From contig JASJFT010000055.1 of assembly GCA_030770425.1 (NCBI GenBank), positions 62,001 through 126,000 on the forward strand: a stretch of DNA of 64,000 nt, written 5' to 3'. The notes below the pieces were generated by a model. That model was not told the DNA's origin. It was given only the letters and a program-made list of their open reading frames with translations, and did not search any database. Shown here in pieces: positions 12,954-25,072 of this stretch; positions within the stretch are counted from its first letter, which is position 1; every line of letters begins with the position of its first letter. Source of the DNA: Darksidea phi (Eukaryota; Ascomycota; Dothideomycetes; Pleosporales; Lentitheciaceae). The translations under genes and the position numbers were made by a program.

Positions 12954-15900
12954 ATCGAAGAAAATCAAAGTAGAGCTATCTTTGGCGAACGAGTAATAGA
13001 GAGAAAGGAGATCAGAATATCCAACTAAATTAAAGAATGTATTAACGAAGTGACGACCAGCTCGGACTAAGAATGTTGAAAGAAAGTGAGAAAAGAGTGT
13101 GGAGGTTGGATAGTCAATGATCTGATACGAATTAACGTGGTGAAGGACCCCTCAAGCGACCACCAAATAACTTATACAAGCTCTCTGCTCCCGGAGTTCC
13201 CATGTCATGGGTGTTTGAATCAAAGGAGAATATCATTACGAGCCGCAGTAGCATCGCCATAGCTCCGTTTGGCCATCAGCATCATCACCATCTACGACTG
13301 CCTGATTTTTTGACCAATTAACCGGCCGAGTCATGATCGGCTCCTAGATGTTTCGGATAGTACAGCCAGTGGCGAACGTTATTTAGCCTTTGTAGTTCGT
13401 GCCTGAGGCATAGGCGTACAGTGTTGCGGAAATTAACGGACTACGCAGGCATAGAAGCGGGTGGGAAAGCAATTGCGGCACAGGGAATGTTGGACGGCTG
13501 AGACTTGATTAAGCTCATGATAGTGCCGTGCCGCAAAGTCCGAAATGCAGGATTGAGAAGCGCGGGAGCAGACCAGGTAGATGTTTCAAGGCCTGACGTC
13601 AGCTCGCGCGATACGAACTTTTTGACGGCTCATATATTGAGAACTCCACTACGGCTTCGAAAGAAGTTATTAAGGAGCTGTAGATAGGGAGCGACTTTCG
13701 GGAATATAAAGAACCAGTCAAGCATCTCAAAATTTAATGACTTCTAGTGATTTGGCAGGTTAACTCTTGAGCCAACATTGAAGCCACTGTGCCGGACGTC
13801 GTTCACGCACGGCCCACCATGCTCTGTCCGACGGGGGGTTTCAGAGTGGAAGAGGCAACATCAGCCGCCGCTCTACGTTGGATGCAACGCAAAGAAATGA
13901 GGAGGGGGCCGCGTATCAAAAGGAAATCATAACTGGAAGGTAGAACTGCGGCGGTGTACTAATGATGTCGCCGATGGCACAGCCGTTCGATGCATTGTTC
14001 TGCGTGGATCAGCTCAAGCTGCGGCGTCGAAGAATCAAAATGATGATACCGATTAGGGATCTCTTCGAACATGCTAGATCAGCGTTGATGCGTTTCGATT
14101 GCAGATGTAGGTAGGAAGGTAGAGAAGCCTGCGCCACGAACGAAGAACCAGGAAGTACACTTATGTCATCATTTACACTAATGCATGATTGGCTGGATTC
14201 CAGCGAGACTGTTTGCACTGTAACGACATCGCTCCTGGGGTCCCACAATGCACTAATCGCGGGAACACTCTCGTCGAGTTATAAAACTTCTCAGAACCTC
14301 TCAAATGAACATCTTATAGTTTCCCAACGTTCTACCGCACACTTGGCTTGACCTCCGTCCAATCAGACCCGAGGTGGCTGTACGTTGATAGCGAGCGGGG
14401 GAATTCTGGAGGAACAGAAAGCGACGGGATTAGCGAGAGCAAAGATTGTTTGGTAGTAGACTAAGGTCTATTAAACTAGAAGGTCGAAGGGGCTTGGAAG
14501 GGCAGGAGGTGGGCTGCAGAAGGTAGACGGTTGAACAGGCGATATTTATATAGAAGTTCTTTTTAGTCTCAGTCAGCATATCTATGCTGATATAATGCTG
14601 AAAAGTATTCGTGTCGTGCGGCGGTTCTTATCATCTCGCTCAAAGCGATTTCCAATCCTGGATAGCGGAGGGTATGCCCGTACCAAGACATCAGCTGCAC
14701 GATATCGGCCACGCCGAAAGACACTCCATGCTTGTAATATATCGCCATTTCCGCATCTCACAAGAAAGGTCCCCCAATCTACCCATTGCAGTATCTTTTC
14801 AACCCCATCCAATACTGCACTCCAGCATTTGCCTAATCGGTCAAGTCGCCACCACGAAGGCGTCTCATTCCTGAAGGCTGGAACAAGTCCAGAAAGCGAA
14901 TTTTACCGATCAAGGTATCTTTTAGAACTGCCATTGAATACTGCGGACCGGCGTATTCTACTTTGGGATATTGGTAGTCGCTAGCGTACGCGGGGTACAA
15001 TGCATGCCACGCCAGAGATATGCATGCCGTGAAAGTTTAAAGCAAGAAAATACGAGAAGGAAAATACCTGTAAGACCAAGTCTCTGCACTTTCATTGATC
15101 GCCGACGGCAGCAGTTTCCTAGAACGTACATTGGTCTTCGCTAACCCGAGTCGCCCAAAAAGCCATGCATGTGCCAAACAACAAGAATACTTGCTATCCA
15201 CGACAACGCTTCATTCTACATTAGAACACAGCACGCCAGCAACGCCTCGAAGCGTACATCCATCTCCGAGCGCTGACGGACTGTCCGACATGCCCGACTA
15301 ACTTTACACGGAAGTATGACGCGAGCAACAATACGAGCAACATGCCCGTTGAAGCAACTTCTCAGCTTTCCATCGATTACCGCAGTATCTCGCGCGAGAT
15401 TCCACGGTACTGCTGCGTCCGCGAATGCCGAATTTATGTAGTGCTTCGGTCGTAAAGCCATCGGATGCTGGGAATTTAGGACCTCAGTCATCGCACTTTC
15501 GGGCCGCAGATACGAACCAGCTACCCATTGCAGCAACTTTTCAGCTTACCATCGATGACTGTGGATTTCGCACGAGAAATTTACGAGACTAGGCGTCGGA
15601 AGGGTACCTCATTTGTGCGTTGCTCCACGAAGGGTACTCTGGGCCGCAGATTCAGTGATAGTGAAACGGGAAGAGGATCTGCGGATTATACCTATTAGAG
15701 TAATTTCGTCCCACGCATTGACTACAGCAGGGTAACGCACCCAATTATCGCGAACGCTACGAATAGCTTTCCTGGTTTAGAAAAGCTTCCTTCTCGGCAA
15801 ATTCTCCGAAGAAAATGGACAATGCGCGAGAAGATGTTCAAGGCCTTTCCATGCCACACACCCAACGACTCAATAATTCTACTAATCACATTAACACGAC

Positions 15901-16338
15901 CGCTTACATACAACACAACGCCCACGAATGTCATTGGGGATCTTAGGAGATATATTAGCTCCCGTCCCTTCGATGCCCGCAAAGGGTCAACCCTGCTAGG
16001 CATTTCGTACGAGATCTGCCAGCTCGCTTAGATACCCGCTAAGCTCAAATAGGCCAATGCTGGTGACGACAGCTCGTATCCGTTCGTACGATATGACAGA
16101 TGATACAGTATGAGCATATTTCGCACGAGATACATATGGAGGCGTTCGACGCTCTTCTGCTTTTGGTATATGCTGCTAAGCTGCTTTCGATGGGAATTTA
16201 TGCAGTTGCAAGATAGAGTAGGCTTGGGGGGCCGCTCTAGAGGGGTGAAGCTCCTCTTTCCGGATCCGTGTAATGGTTACCCTTAGCTTGATACAGTTGG
16301 CCTCAAACACTAGGGCGTATACCTTCAGTGTCCGCAAA
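12954..16338. other. Long gene-poor region
   Basis: About 3.4 kb without a convincing gene. Frames of up to 129 codons (for example 14595-14984, +) are matched by open frames on the opposite strand and lack protein-like features. The region holds dispersed, partly similar sequence blocks (listed separately) that suggest an old repetitive element. Confidence 0.45.
15351..15600. repeat. Diverged duplicated blocks, offset 180 bp
   Basis: The block starting at about 15353 (GCAACTTCTCAGCTTTCC, then ATCGAT, then a CGAGAT motif) recurs imperfectly at about 15533 with the same order and spacing. The second copy is preceded by a 13-nt string, CTACCCATTGCAG (15521-15533), that also occurs exactly at 14779-14791. 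A short string GGGCCGCAGAT occurs at 15501 and 15641. The similarity is visible by eye but diverged; the element family is unknown. Confidence 0.5.
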
Positions 16339-17370
16339 TCAAGGTATCCTTCCATCCTCCCACTGTGGTAGCCATGGTCCTGAGATCCCTTCATCAACCT
16401 CACCTTCCCTCATCTCTAGACCATCCCACTCATTCTCCCAGTCCATCTCTCCAGCCCACACATCATGCCAGTTCCAATTCGCACGAGTGAACGGTGGCCT
16501 CTGCCTTCGCCGCTGTTCGTCGAATTGTTGCTTCTCCATCAGTAGCTCAAACTGCTGTCGACACACCTCATGCTCTCGTAGTTGTACCGCGTCTCGGTCA
16601 TGTTCCAGTTGCATTATAGCCTCTTTCAGAGTAGTTTCGCGTACAGCAAGCTCTTCTTCGCGGGCCGAGAGGGCGTGCCAGCGCATTGCTAGGTCTCGTT
16701 CTGTCTTAAGTGTAGGTGTCTCTGGTTTCTCGAATGCAAAGCTCGGGGAAGATTCTTCGATGTTACACCAAGGCTGATTTTCGGGGTGCTCTCGGCCACC
16801 GTCTCCATCTTCCTCTACTATAGTCTCTGCGTATCCCGGTTGATACCCTGCTGTCTCGTTTTCGTTGCCTGGCTCTCCCACGCGATCCAACGGCGACACG
16901 GGTCTCACATCGAACTCCTCATGCCTCCTAAGCGCATCTGCGTCGTTGAAGCTCCACTGAAACGGGAATAGTGGATGTACATCCTCGGGTAGCGCTCCCA
17001 ATGGCGCTTCATAGCCAGCATGCCACCCGTTCTCGTGTCGATGAGAGCCTCGATCTAGGTGATGGAGAAAGGCTCTCTGGCGGCGGTGAGCTCGATAACT
17101 ATAGCAAAAAGACGTCCACATAGGATAATGCTGTGGTCCTAGGTCCGGTGGTCCGCTTCCAGACGGATGCAGTGTTTCGAAGGAACCTGAGTGGGGCCTA
17201 CGTTGCGATGCTGGTGTCAGATCCGGATAAGGATGAAGGAAGGCACGGAAGGGATGCCAGGATCGAGTGGGTAGAGCGTCGAATGGGATCATGGTTGGTA
17301 AAAGTGCAGTCTGTCTGGAGATGTAGCCAGGTGGCGGGGGTGTTCTCAGACGTATTGCGTGGTTGACCAT
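16339..17370 (-). CDS. Hypothetical protein with coiled coil
   Basis: Single-exon frame of 343 aa from an ATG at 17370 to a TGA at 16339. The N-terminal half is Pro/His-rich without a recognisable domain. Residues of about 225-300 form a charged, Glu/Gln/Arg-rich heptad-like segment (ALSAREEELAVRETTLK and following) that should be a coiled coil. The C-terminus is rich in Trp, Asp and Glu. Composition and uninterrupted length support a real gene. I do not recognise the family, and no catalytic motif is visible. Confidence 0.7.
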   Translation of the reverse strand: MVNHAIRLRTPPPPGYISRQTALLPTMIPFDALPTRSWHPFRAFLHPYPDLTPASQRRPHSGSFETLHPSGSGPPDLGPQHYPMWTSFCYSYRAHRRQRAFLHHLDRGSHRHENGWHAGYEAPLGALPEDVHPLFPFQWSFNDADALRRHEEFDVRPVSPLDRVGEPGNENETAGYQPGYAETIVEEDGDGGREHPENQPWCNIEESSPSFAFEKPETPTLKTERDLAMRWHALSAREEELAVRETTLKEAIMQLEHDRDAVQLREHEVCRQQFELLMEKQQFDEQRRRQRPPFTRANWNWHDVWAGEMDWENEWDGLEMREGEVDEGISGPWLPQWEDGRIP

Positions 17371-17830
17371 GACTTATCATTAGAGGTAGCCTTATTAACC
17401 CGTAGTTTGCTCAACGCAACTTGTGCCGCAAGCGAACGAGACCAGCGCCTATAACCCCGCCATCGGCCGTACTTCGTCCACGTAGGAGCAAACATGAATT
17501 CGTATCACCTGGGCCTAGTGTTTGGTAGTCGCACGAGTTCGCCGCTTTCGATAAATGGATTTAAGAGTGAGAACAAAGACAAACGGGAGAACAAACGGTT
17601 GATGATAAATGATGCTAGGTATACAACAATGAGGGGAGCCCCGTTATACAATACAAAACAGATGACATGTCCGTTCCAGCGGTCTCAAGGGTATGCAAAG
17701 ACAAGGAAAAGACACGCCTCGTACATGTACGACCAGAGTGTTCAACCACATAAAGACACGTGACAGCGAATTCCAACGGGCCTCTCATGTAGAAAAAAAT
17801 GAGGTTGCTGGCTACTCCTGCGGGGCAGGA
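17371..17830. other. Intergenic region between the coiled-coil gene and DNMT5 3' end
   Basis: Contains the upstream region of the minus-strand coiled-coil gene and the 3' flank of the methyltransferase gene. An 89-codon plus-strand frame at 17494-17763 begins at an ATG but is Lys/Arg/Asn-rich, and I regard it as chance. Nothing else seen. Confidence 0.4.
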
Positions 17831-20800
17831 TCAGTCGTCATCGTCGCCGCCACTTTCGAAAGTTTCAGAAAACATGATCAGCGAAGTGAAGCTCATCAGG
17901 TCCATATCTACATCAATCGTTTCGCAAAACTTCTCATCTGCAAGTAACGAGAAAGGTACAAGAGCAAACAAGCCCTTTCGACTACGCACCATCTTGGTCT
18001 TTTCTCGCCGGTGAGATTTAAGCGGGGATTTCAAGGTTGATCCTGGGCTGTGGATGGTATCGAAGCGCTTATGGTGATGCTCCAAAATATCGACATCGAT
18101 GGTCTGGAGTGCGGCGAAGTGATAGATATGCACTTTCTTGCTCTGTCGGTATCGGCGGCTGCGTGCAATTGCTTGGGCCATGGCAGCATCGTACTCATGT
18201 TGGCTTTTGGCCAGGAACGGCGAGACGAAGATGACGTGGTTTGCATTAACAAGGTTCCTTGGGGGTCGTTAGTGTTAGGGTTCGTAGTGTGGGCTCGGCT
18301 ACTACTTACGCGCCTGCCGCCGATTCGCTCGCAAGGTTCAGAATCAATACCTTCTTCCTCTCCCTAGGGTTGGTGTTCGTCTTGAAATCCTCCAGAATCT
18401 TTCCCGCGCCGGGCTTACGTGTGCCCAATGAGTGAAAGGAGATGCGGTTATGTCCGAGGACGTTCTCCATTGTCTTTCGAACTTCATCATTAGGAACGAA
18501 CACAATGCCTTGGTCGTTCTCCGGAAGCTGCTTGATAAGCGCGGACACGTCGTCCAGCTTTTCCCCAAAACCCTTCTTCGGTGCGTCGGCTTTTGGAGAG
18601 CCTATATCGGATACCCTGATCAAGTTGTTGGCCTGAACTGGAGTCTCACAACCTTCATGGACACATGCTTCGCTGTCCGTTCTTGCTTCTAGGCATGCTT
18701 TACAAGCGGTATGCCCGCAGTGTGAAACCAAGAAAAGATGTGCGAGATTGTCTATCCCCATGCAGTTTGACGAGCTGCATGTGTGATATATTGAACCATC
18801 ACCACCGGCAGCGATTATCGGAAGGAGGCGTTTGATCGAGTCGAGGAAGCGCTTTGACCTCACCTGGAGCGTCAGCTCGTATGCTGTCGCCCGGACTTCA
18901 GAAGCGAGCTCTTTCAATGCCGTTATGCCTTTTGACGCAGGGGCTCTCTTCCTCGCTCTTGAAATAGATGCCCCCTTGTCGACCTTTTCGATCAACTTGC
19001 GCGCCATCTGTCGAACCATCTCGTCCCCAAAGATATTCCCTGACTCTATGTCGCGTTTGAATGCTAGGTAGTAGTCTTCCACCGGACTATCTAGCTTTTG
19101 AAGGCATGCTTTCTTTAAATCTTTGAGCAGTGATAAGAGCTCGTCCTCAACTTCCTTCCGCTGTCGCTTTCGTATATTTATCTGTAAGTCAAGCCCTGAT
19201 TCACACTCGTGCGTTTCGTAAAGTAAGGCTTGGTTAACCAGAGCCTCCTCTGCGGTAGCAGAGTTGTTTAGGCTCGCGTTGAGCCTATCGGATCGATCGG
19301 AACCGGACTTCCTCTTATACCTCTTTATTTGCATTCGCTGGGAGACCAAATGCTGTGATAGTTCTAGATAAACCGCGCGATGTGTAATGCCGAGCTCAAT
19401 CGGGTGGAGTATCTCCCGACAGGGGATGTCTTGTAAAGTGGGCTCGTTCCGCCGGACGAAATGGTCAAGGAAGTCTTGCGCTAGTTTGTGCCGCGCTTCA
19501 TGCCATTGATATGACAAGGTTTCAGTGCGGGATATGAATCTCTCTACATCTGTCTGCTCGTTTATAAGCCTCTTCTCCAAGGCAGAGGTAACATTCTCGT
19601 TCCCGTAGACATTCCGACCTAAATTGACTCCGAGAAATGATGCAATCTGGTTGACATCTGAGAAGTTGGTTAAACGAGGCGTTCCGGACAATATCCAACG
19701 TTTGATTGCCGAAATACGTTTGATAGCCGCACAGGCTGGATGGTTATCGCTGTTCTTGCTATCGTAGAGATAGTGATATTCATCAACCACGATGCGGTTG
19801 AAGTTGAACATCTGCAAAAGAGGGACCGAAGGATCAGCAAGGCGGACTGGATGGGGTAAGCTGTTTCGTTTTAAGCCCTTCTTAGCGTTGGCTATTTTCA
19901 TGGCACTGAAAGACTGATAAGAGCTTCCATGCGCGATTTTGAGCGGAACCTTCGTCTTGAAGTCAGGGTGCGCAAGACGCTTGCGCATCAGGCTCCGGGT
20001 GTGCGCAACGAATTCAGAAGGACCAAGCCTCTGGAAAGCCTCGACTTGACTGTGTAGTTCGGTTGAGCAGAAGTCCAACCATGCATCGTAAGCTCGACCC
20101 TTAGCCGAAGCTGGTAGAGGCATGGCAGAAAATTGGGCGAGCTGTGAGATGTAGGCTTCGTCGGCTAGGACGCTCCAGGACACGATAATAACCCCCGCAT
20201 CTCGCATGTCCTGTATGCTTAGACGCTCAAGGTCAGAGAAACTCTCAATCAAGATAATGTTGTAAGAGGTACTCTTGCTCAAGCAGCTTTTGAACTCCGA
20301 ATACCATTGTTTTGCAATGTGAGGCGGGGATACGACCAGGGTAGCGGCAATATTGACTAGGCGAGATTGTCGAGTCAACTTGCGATTCTGCTCTAGCAGC
20401 CTGTCCGTTGTAATTTCTTCGAGCTCCCTGTTTATTAGAGCTATGGTCGTTACCGTTTTACCAAAGGATGGTAGATCTGCCAGTACACCGCCATAAACAG
20501 TCATATCGCTCTCAGCTTTGGCCTCGACCCTCCAGCCAAGCTCTGAATGAATGGCTTCTTCAACTTCGACCAAAGTCAGTCGTCTACCAGATTCCTGAGC
20601 TCTCATCCAACCCAGGGATTGCAACTGCGCACGTCCCAATGTATATTGGAGACCTAACGACGCAGTGTAGGGCTCATCGAACGCGTTGCTCTTAAGGCGA
20701 AGCTTAGGAAACTTCTCCGGGGCCGGGTCGATATGATTGGTGATCAATCTCCATGAACTAGATTGCGCAGCTGGGAGTCGACTTCTAGCTCGATGTATAA

Positions 20801-23800
20801 GTGATGCTAGATTGACTCCAACCTGAATACGCGTCCCAGTGGATGATTGCGAGGATTCGATATGAAAGACGTCACAGCGAGTCTTCAATGCGCGCTCAAA
20901 AATTGCGGCAGCTTTACGGTCTTCGTGCGCAGTGACTTCTTCCTTGTCATTGACGCTCCACAGGATGCGTGGCGCCGACGGTGCACAACGGCATTCATCC
21001 TGGGGGCAGGTGGCATGAAACCTTTGCCAGGAATCAAACGATGGCAGCGTCTTCGCTTGCTCCAGCATCCAGGCAAATTGCTTAAAAGGCCCCGTACCTA
21101 GCGCTACGTTCGTTTTCACATCTAGTAGAACGAGCGCATGCGAGCACTCGTTGGACCTTACGGCTGATAGCGCTATTGCAGTTGGAATAAAAGCTTCTAC
21201 AGAATGAGAAGCAGCTTCGAGAGTAGCGCGTTGAGTTACCCATTTCCCGGGGACGGTTACCTTGACCTGAGTCGACAATCCAGACACTACGTCCCATGGT
21301 TGCCAGGATGGCTCAATGGATCCAAGAGTGAGGCGAGCTTCACCATACGGTAAACGTTCACAACCGTGACTGAAAACGAACGCGTCCTGCTCATTGGACT
21401 CGATCGGGTCTTGGTCAAGAAACAAGAAGACAGGGTCCGTGGCTGGAGGTATAGCTTTGTACAAACTACTTTTTGCAGTACCACAATGTGGCAGGTGCTC
21501 GTATTGGCCTGCTAGTCTCTTATCCTCTCGACTGGTTCCATTGTCGATCTGGAGCCGAAGGGGTACCGTCTCATCTTTATAGTCAGGCATCCCGAGCCGA
21601 CTTCTCCAAGCACCGGTCCGTTCCTGAGAACCGGATATGCCTACCGAGTATATACTGGACTCGGGAATGTGTATTTGCCAGTCTAGTTCAAAAAGATTTG
21701 AACTGGAATTAACCAGTCCATGAGCGAATGGTTGCGCGAGAATCTTTCGTAGTCGGCTATCCCCTGGCTCGGAGCTAGGACACCTTATAGTCAAGCGCCA
21801 ATACACCTTATCCGCTATGACGAGCTCTAATGTGGCTTCTGGTGATTCATACACGACACTCCATGATCTATCGCGTCTCTTAAATCCATGGATGGAAAAA
21901 TAGTTAGACGGAATATCGGCCTCCTTGATTCGATTGGCGAATGTCTGCCAGGCTTGCCCTTTTGGATACCTAGTCTCCACACTTTGAGCTTCGGGAAAGG
22001 TACTGAATCTCAGCCGAGATGGGAGTAACGGACGCCATTTTCTTTCGAAATCAATTGGGCTCAACCTCCGCTTAGTAGGCTCTATTGTTGTGCTATAGGA
22101 GTGCACGGGGTTTCCCGCACAATCTGAGCAAGCAGTATGCTTACAATCGTTGCAAACCTTTATCGCTGACTTCGAAATTTTCTTAGTACCTTCGCAGTTG
22201 CAGAGCCTTGAGCTTAGAAACGCGTCTTGGACAAAGTCTTGAAGCTGTAGCTTATAAGGATTGGTAGGGAGTGGTTTCCGTACCACCCTCGGCTTAACCA
22301 CCCTCAGCTTTGCGGGCTGTCGAAGGATCGGTTGCGGTAATTGATATTGGGTAACCTTTCGGAATGCTTTGCCACCCGCGATCAACGCGGCTACTAACGA
22401 TGCGCCAATTACGGTAGTGGTCATGGCATTACCAGCCAAGTCCTGACGGTCTTTTTGCGTTTCTTGGGCGAAGAGCAATTTGTCAGCAGGCATCCCTTGT
22501 AGCAAAAGGAGCTGGCTACCCGTCAAAGCTGTATGACGGTTACTAACAAAGTTGCAGCCACTCGGTGTGATACAAGAGACAATTCCTAGCGAGGCCTTGA
22601 AACGGTCGACGTTTTGCGATACATCCCAAATCGCCATCTTGTACAAGCTGTCGTATCCTTTTTGTACGCCTTGGAGATGTGCGACATCGATGCAGTCGTA
22701 TACACGTGAAGACTGTGAATGATACCATTGGCGATTGGCAAAGTCGGGTGGTCTAACAGTCCCGTTTTCACTCCATCGAGTTATTGGTCGACGAATGCCT
22801 AGTCGTTGTTCGGATCGAATCTGGTCATACCGGAGCTTACACAGCGCCCAGTTTGGATCTACAGCAAGACTGGTATGCTGATACTGATCAGATGTGTCGC
22901 AGGAAAGAAAAGCGTCGAATGGGCTGCTGCACCGGCGTTGCAGCTGTGTCATCAACATTTTCCACTGATCCAGAGCTTCCTTGACACCTTTACCGAACTG
23001 TACTTTATCAATAGCTATCATATACATCCGTTGTCGCGTCTGTGGGATGTAGTAGTTCTTGGTGTCACAGATTAACCAAGCGTAATCGTAACCAATTGCA
23101 GACCACTTAGATTGAAAGGCATTCCAGAAGTTGATGGTAGCTTGGACGTTTTCAATGAGAACGATGCTCGGGCGAAAACGCTTGGTATAAGAGTAGATAG
23201 CACTCCAGGTGTCTCCTGACTCTCCTTCATCCTCAAGGCCTTTCTGATGGTTGTTCAATCGTGAGATATCTTTGCAAACGAAGCCGGCGATTAGGATATC
23301 AATCGCTCCTGGTATGGGCTCTTTCGCGCCGTACGCAGTCGTCGCGGTTGTTGCATCCTCGGGAATAAATTCGCGAACATCTCTAAACAGCTTCTTCGGC
23401 TGGAAGTTCCGTTCAATGTAACCTTGCTTGACGACATCAATCTCGGCACTGAATTGATGATTAACTGAAATTGATGGCTTTCCTGCTTGCTTAAGGCCCT
23501 CGGAAAGCAGGTCTAGCGCAACGAGGGGGGACTCGGTTCCAGAACACATCGTGGCGATGTTGATGGCTCGCTTGCCGATTTTCGTGATGGCCTCCTCAAG
23601 GCCCAAGTTAAGAGCTTTCGAAGCCATGTCTGCAAAGATGGCATCGATGTTATCAAGTGGTGGCAGGCTCGTGTCAATGCCTTTTCCAGTGTTTTTATTC
23701 GAGAGCGGGCTTGCGACCATTCTCGGTCCCGGTCTCGACTTTCTCGCAGCTTGAACAATAGGCTCGGCGGCTTCTATCTCTTGCTCGTCCTCTACCATAC

Positions 23801-24692
23801 TTGATCCGTCAGCAGAGGGCGTGACACTGCTTGTCGATGCTGCTTCATCAAAATCGCTCTCGTCGTCCGACACCGCGGAAGTGTACCTTTCCGATGTATC
23901 GTCCTCGTCGTCTTCTATGTCGGAAACATCGCTTACTGGCTCTATAACATACGAAACCCTGTTTGTCCGTCGTCGCAGCCTCGGGGTGGGGTCACTCTCA
24001 GCCGCACTTGATCTTGGAGTGGTGGTACCTTCATCACCATCCATACTGTCTTCCGTACTCGTATTCGAAATATGTCCGTGGTTTGGTATAGTGTGTACGC
24101 CTCTAAATGACGTGGGTCTTGCCACGGGAAATAGAACGCCGTGTTGTCCTTTTTTGGGCCTGAGCACCAGACCGAGACGTTTCCATGCCGGGACGTGTAT
24201 CTTGACGCGCGAAGGCGCTAATACGGGCTCTTTTAGAGATTTTACTTGGGGTGCTAGGCGCGACTTTGGTGTCCGTTGAGATCTAGGCCGAGTTGCAGAG
24301 CACGGGTGAGCCTCACCTTCTAACCTGTTAGCCCACCATCTGAGCCTGTATTAGATGGAGTGATTATATGACTCACTCTCGATCTGGGCGGTAGTGCGTC
24401 TACGCTTTACTACATTGGCACCGTCTGCCGTTTCCCTAAACGGGGCTCGCCGAGCTAAGGGGATAAGGACACTTGGGCTTTTGGGCCGCGCAACGTGTAT
24501 AGTGCTGCTTTTGGAGGTAGAGCTGGAGCAAGATGACGATGCGCGGAGCCTCTTGCGTTGACTCGTGTACGATTGCGGTACTGGGGCCATTGGAGTAGGG
24601 CATTTGTGGCGCGCAACCTGTATAGTGCTAGATTCGGTGCCAGAAGACCATGCGCGCGGCCTCTTGCGTTGACTTGCAAGCGATTGCGGCAT
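17831..24692 (-). CDS. DNMT5: DNMT5-like DNA (cytosine-5) methyltransferase fused to SNF2 ATPase with RING finger
   Basis: Likely an ATP-dependent CpG maintenance methyltransferase in chromatin. Proposed exons: 24692-24377, 24319-18310 and 18257-17831, total 2250 aa. The first intron (57 nt, GTGAGT to CTAACAGGTTAG) and last intron (52 nt, GTAAGT) keep phase. Residues 1-350 are basic then acidic low complexity. The methyltransferase domain shows motif I ATMCSGTESP (about 359), the catalytic-loop GFVCKDIS with Cys454, IENV (about 495), QTRQR (about 532) and a late GNAMTTTVIG motif (about 735). A Cys/His cluster at about 812-845 may bind zinc. The SNF2 part has Walker A LPSFGKT (about 1386) and Walker B DEYH (about 1618). 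A RING-like cluster with CGHTACKAC (about 1951-2000) precedes helicase motifs V/VI (ESAAGANLV, about 2100). Motif IV reads VCK rather than PCQ. The first ~105 residues are the least certain; translation might instead begin at 24044. Confidence 0.9.
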
Positions 24693-25072
24693 TGGAGACA
24701 CCGAAGTAAACACAAGGGACGCGGGAAAGAAATGTGGAAGAGTGTTTACCGTCGAGTACGAACGCTGGTGAACGCGTTGCGGCGCGGTAGCACATGACCC
24801 ACGTGACCCATGAGCTAGCCTGCATGGCAGGAGCTATCACCAGAACCGCTCCTGCCACTCGAGGCCGGTGGGTGATTCTGGTGCACATGGATAGCGAGCC
24901 ATGTAGGATTCTCAGACGTGGGATGGCCTTGGCTGGTAAAGGCAGCCACAGCCGAATCGGATGGATTACTTGTTGCGTTAAGTCTTGTCATAATTAAGAA
25001 CTTTGTCACCAAGGCCTGCACATATATAGAAAGTAAGAGATTTGCGCATCTCTGCGTCGCTTCACCTTCACC
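24693..25072. promoter_or_regulatory. Shared divergent upstream region (DNMT5 / 2H phosphoesterase)
   Basis: 380 bp between the proposed starts of two divergent genes. A TATA-like CATATATAG lies at about 25019-25027, some 50 bp before the plus-strand ATG. CACGTG-like strings (CCCACGTGACCC at about 24788) are possible binding sites. The regulatory role is inferred from the gene arrangement only. Confidence 0.45.

Noticed and set aside
12954..12968. Longer N-terminus for the exo-glucanase (five extra codons)
   Set aside because: The extension would begin at TTG; the ATG at 12953 gives a proper signal peptide.
14595..14984. 129-codon plus-strand frame
   Set aside because: Mirrored by a minus-strand frame, no recognisable domain, and lies among repeat-like blocks.
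17494..17763. 89-codon plus-strand frame at the 3' side of DNMT5
   Set aside because: Lys/Asn/Arg-rich, no family resemblance, no splice or promoter support.
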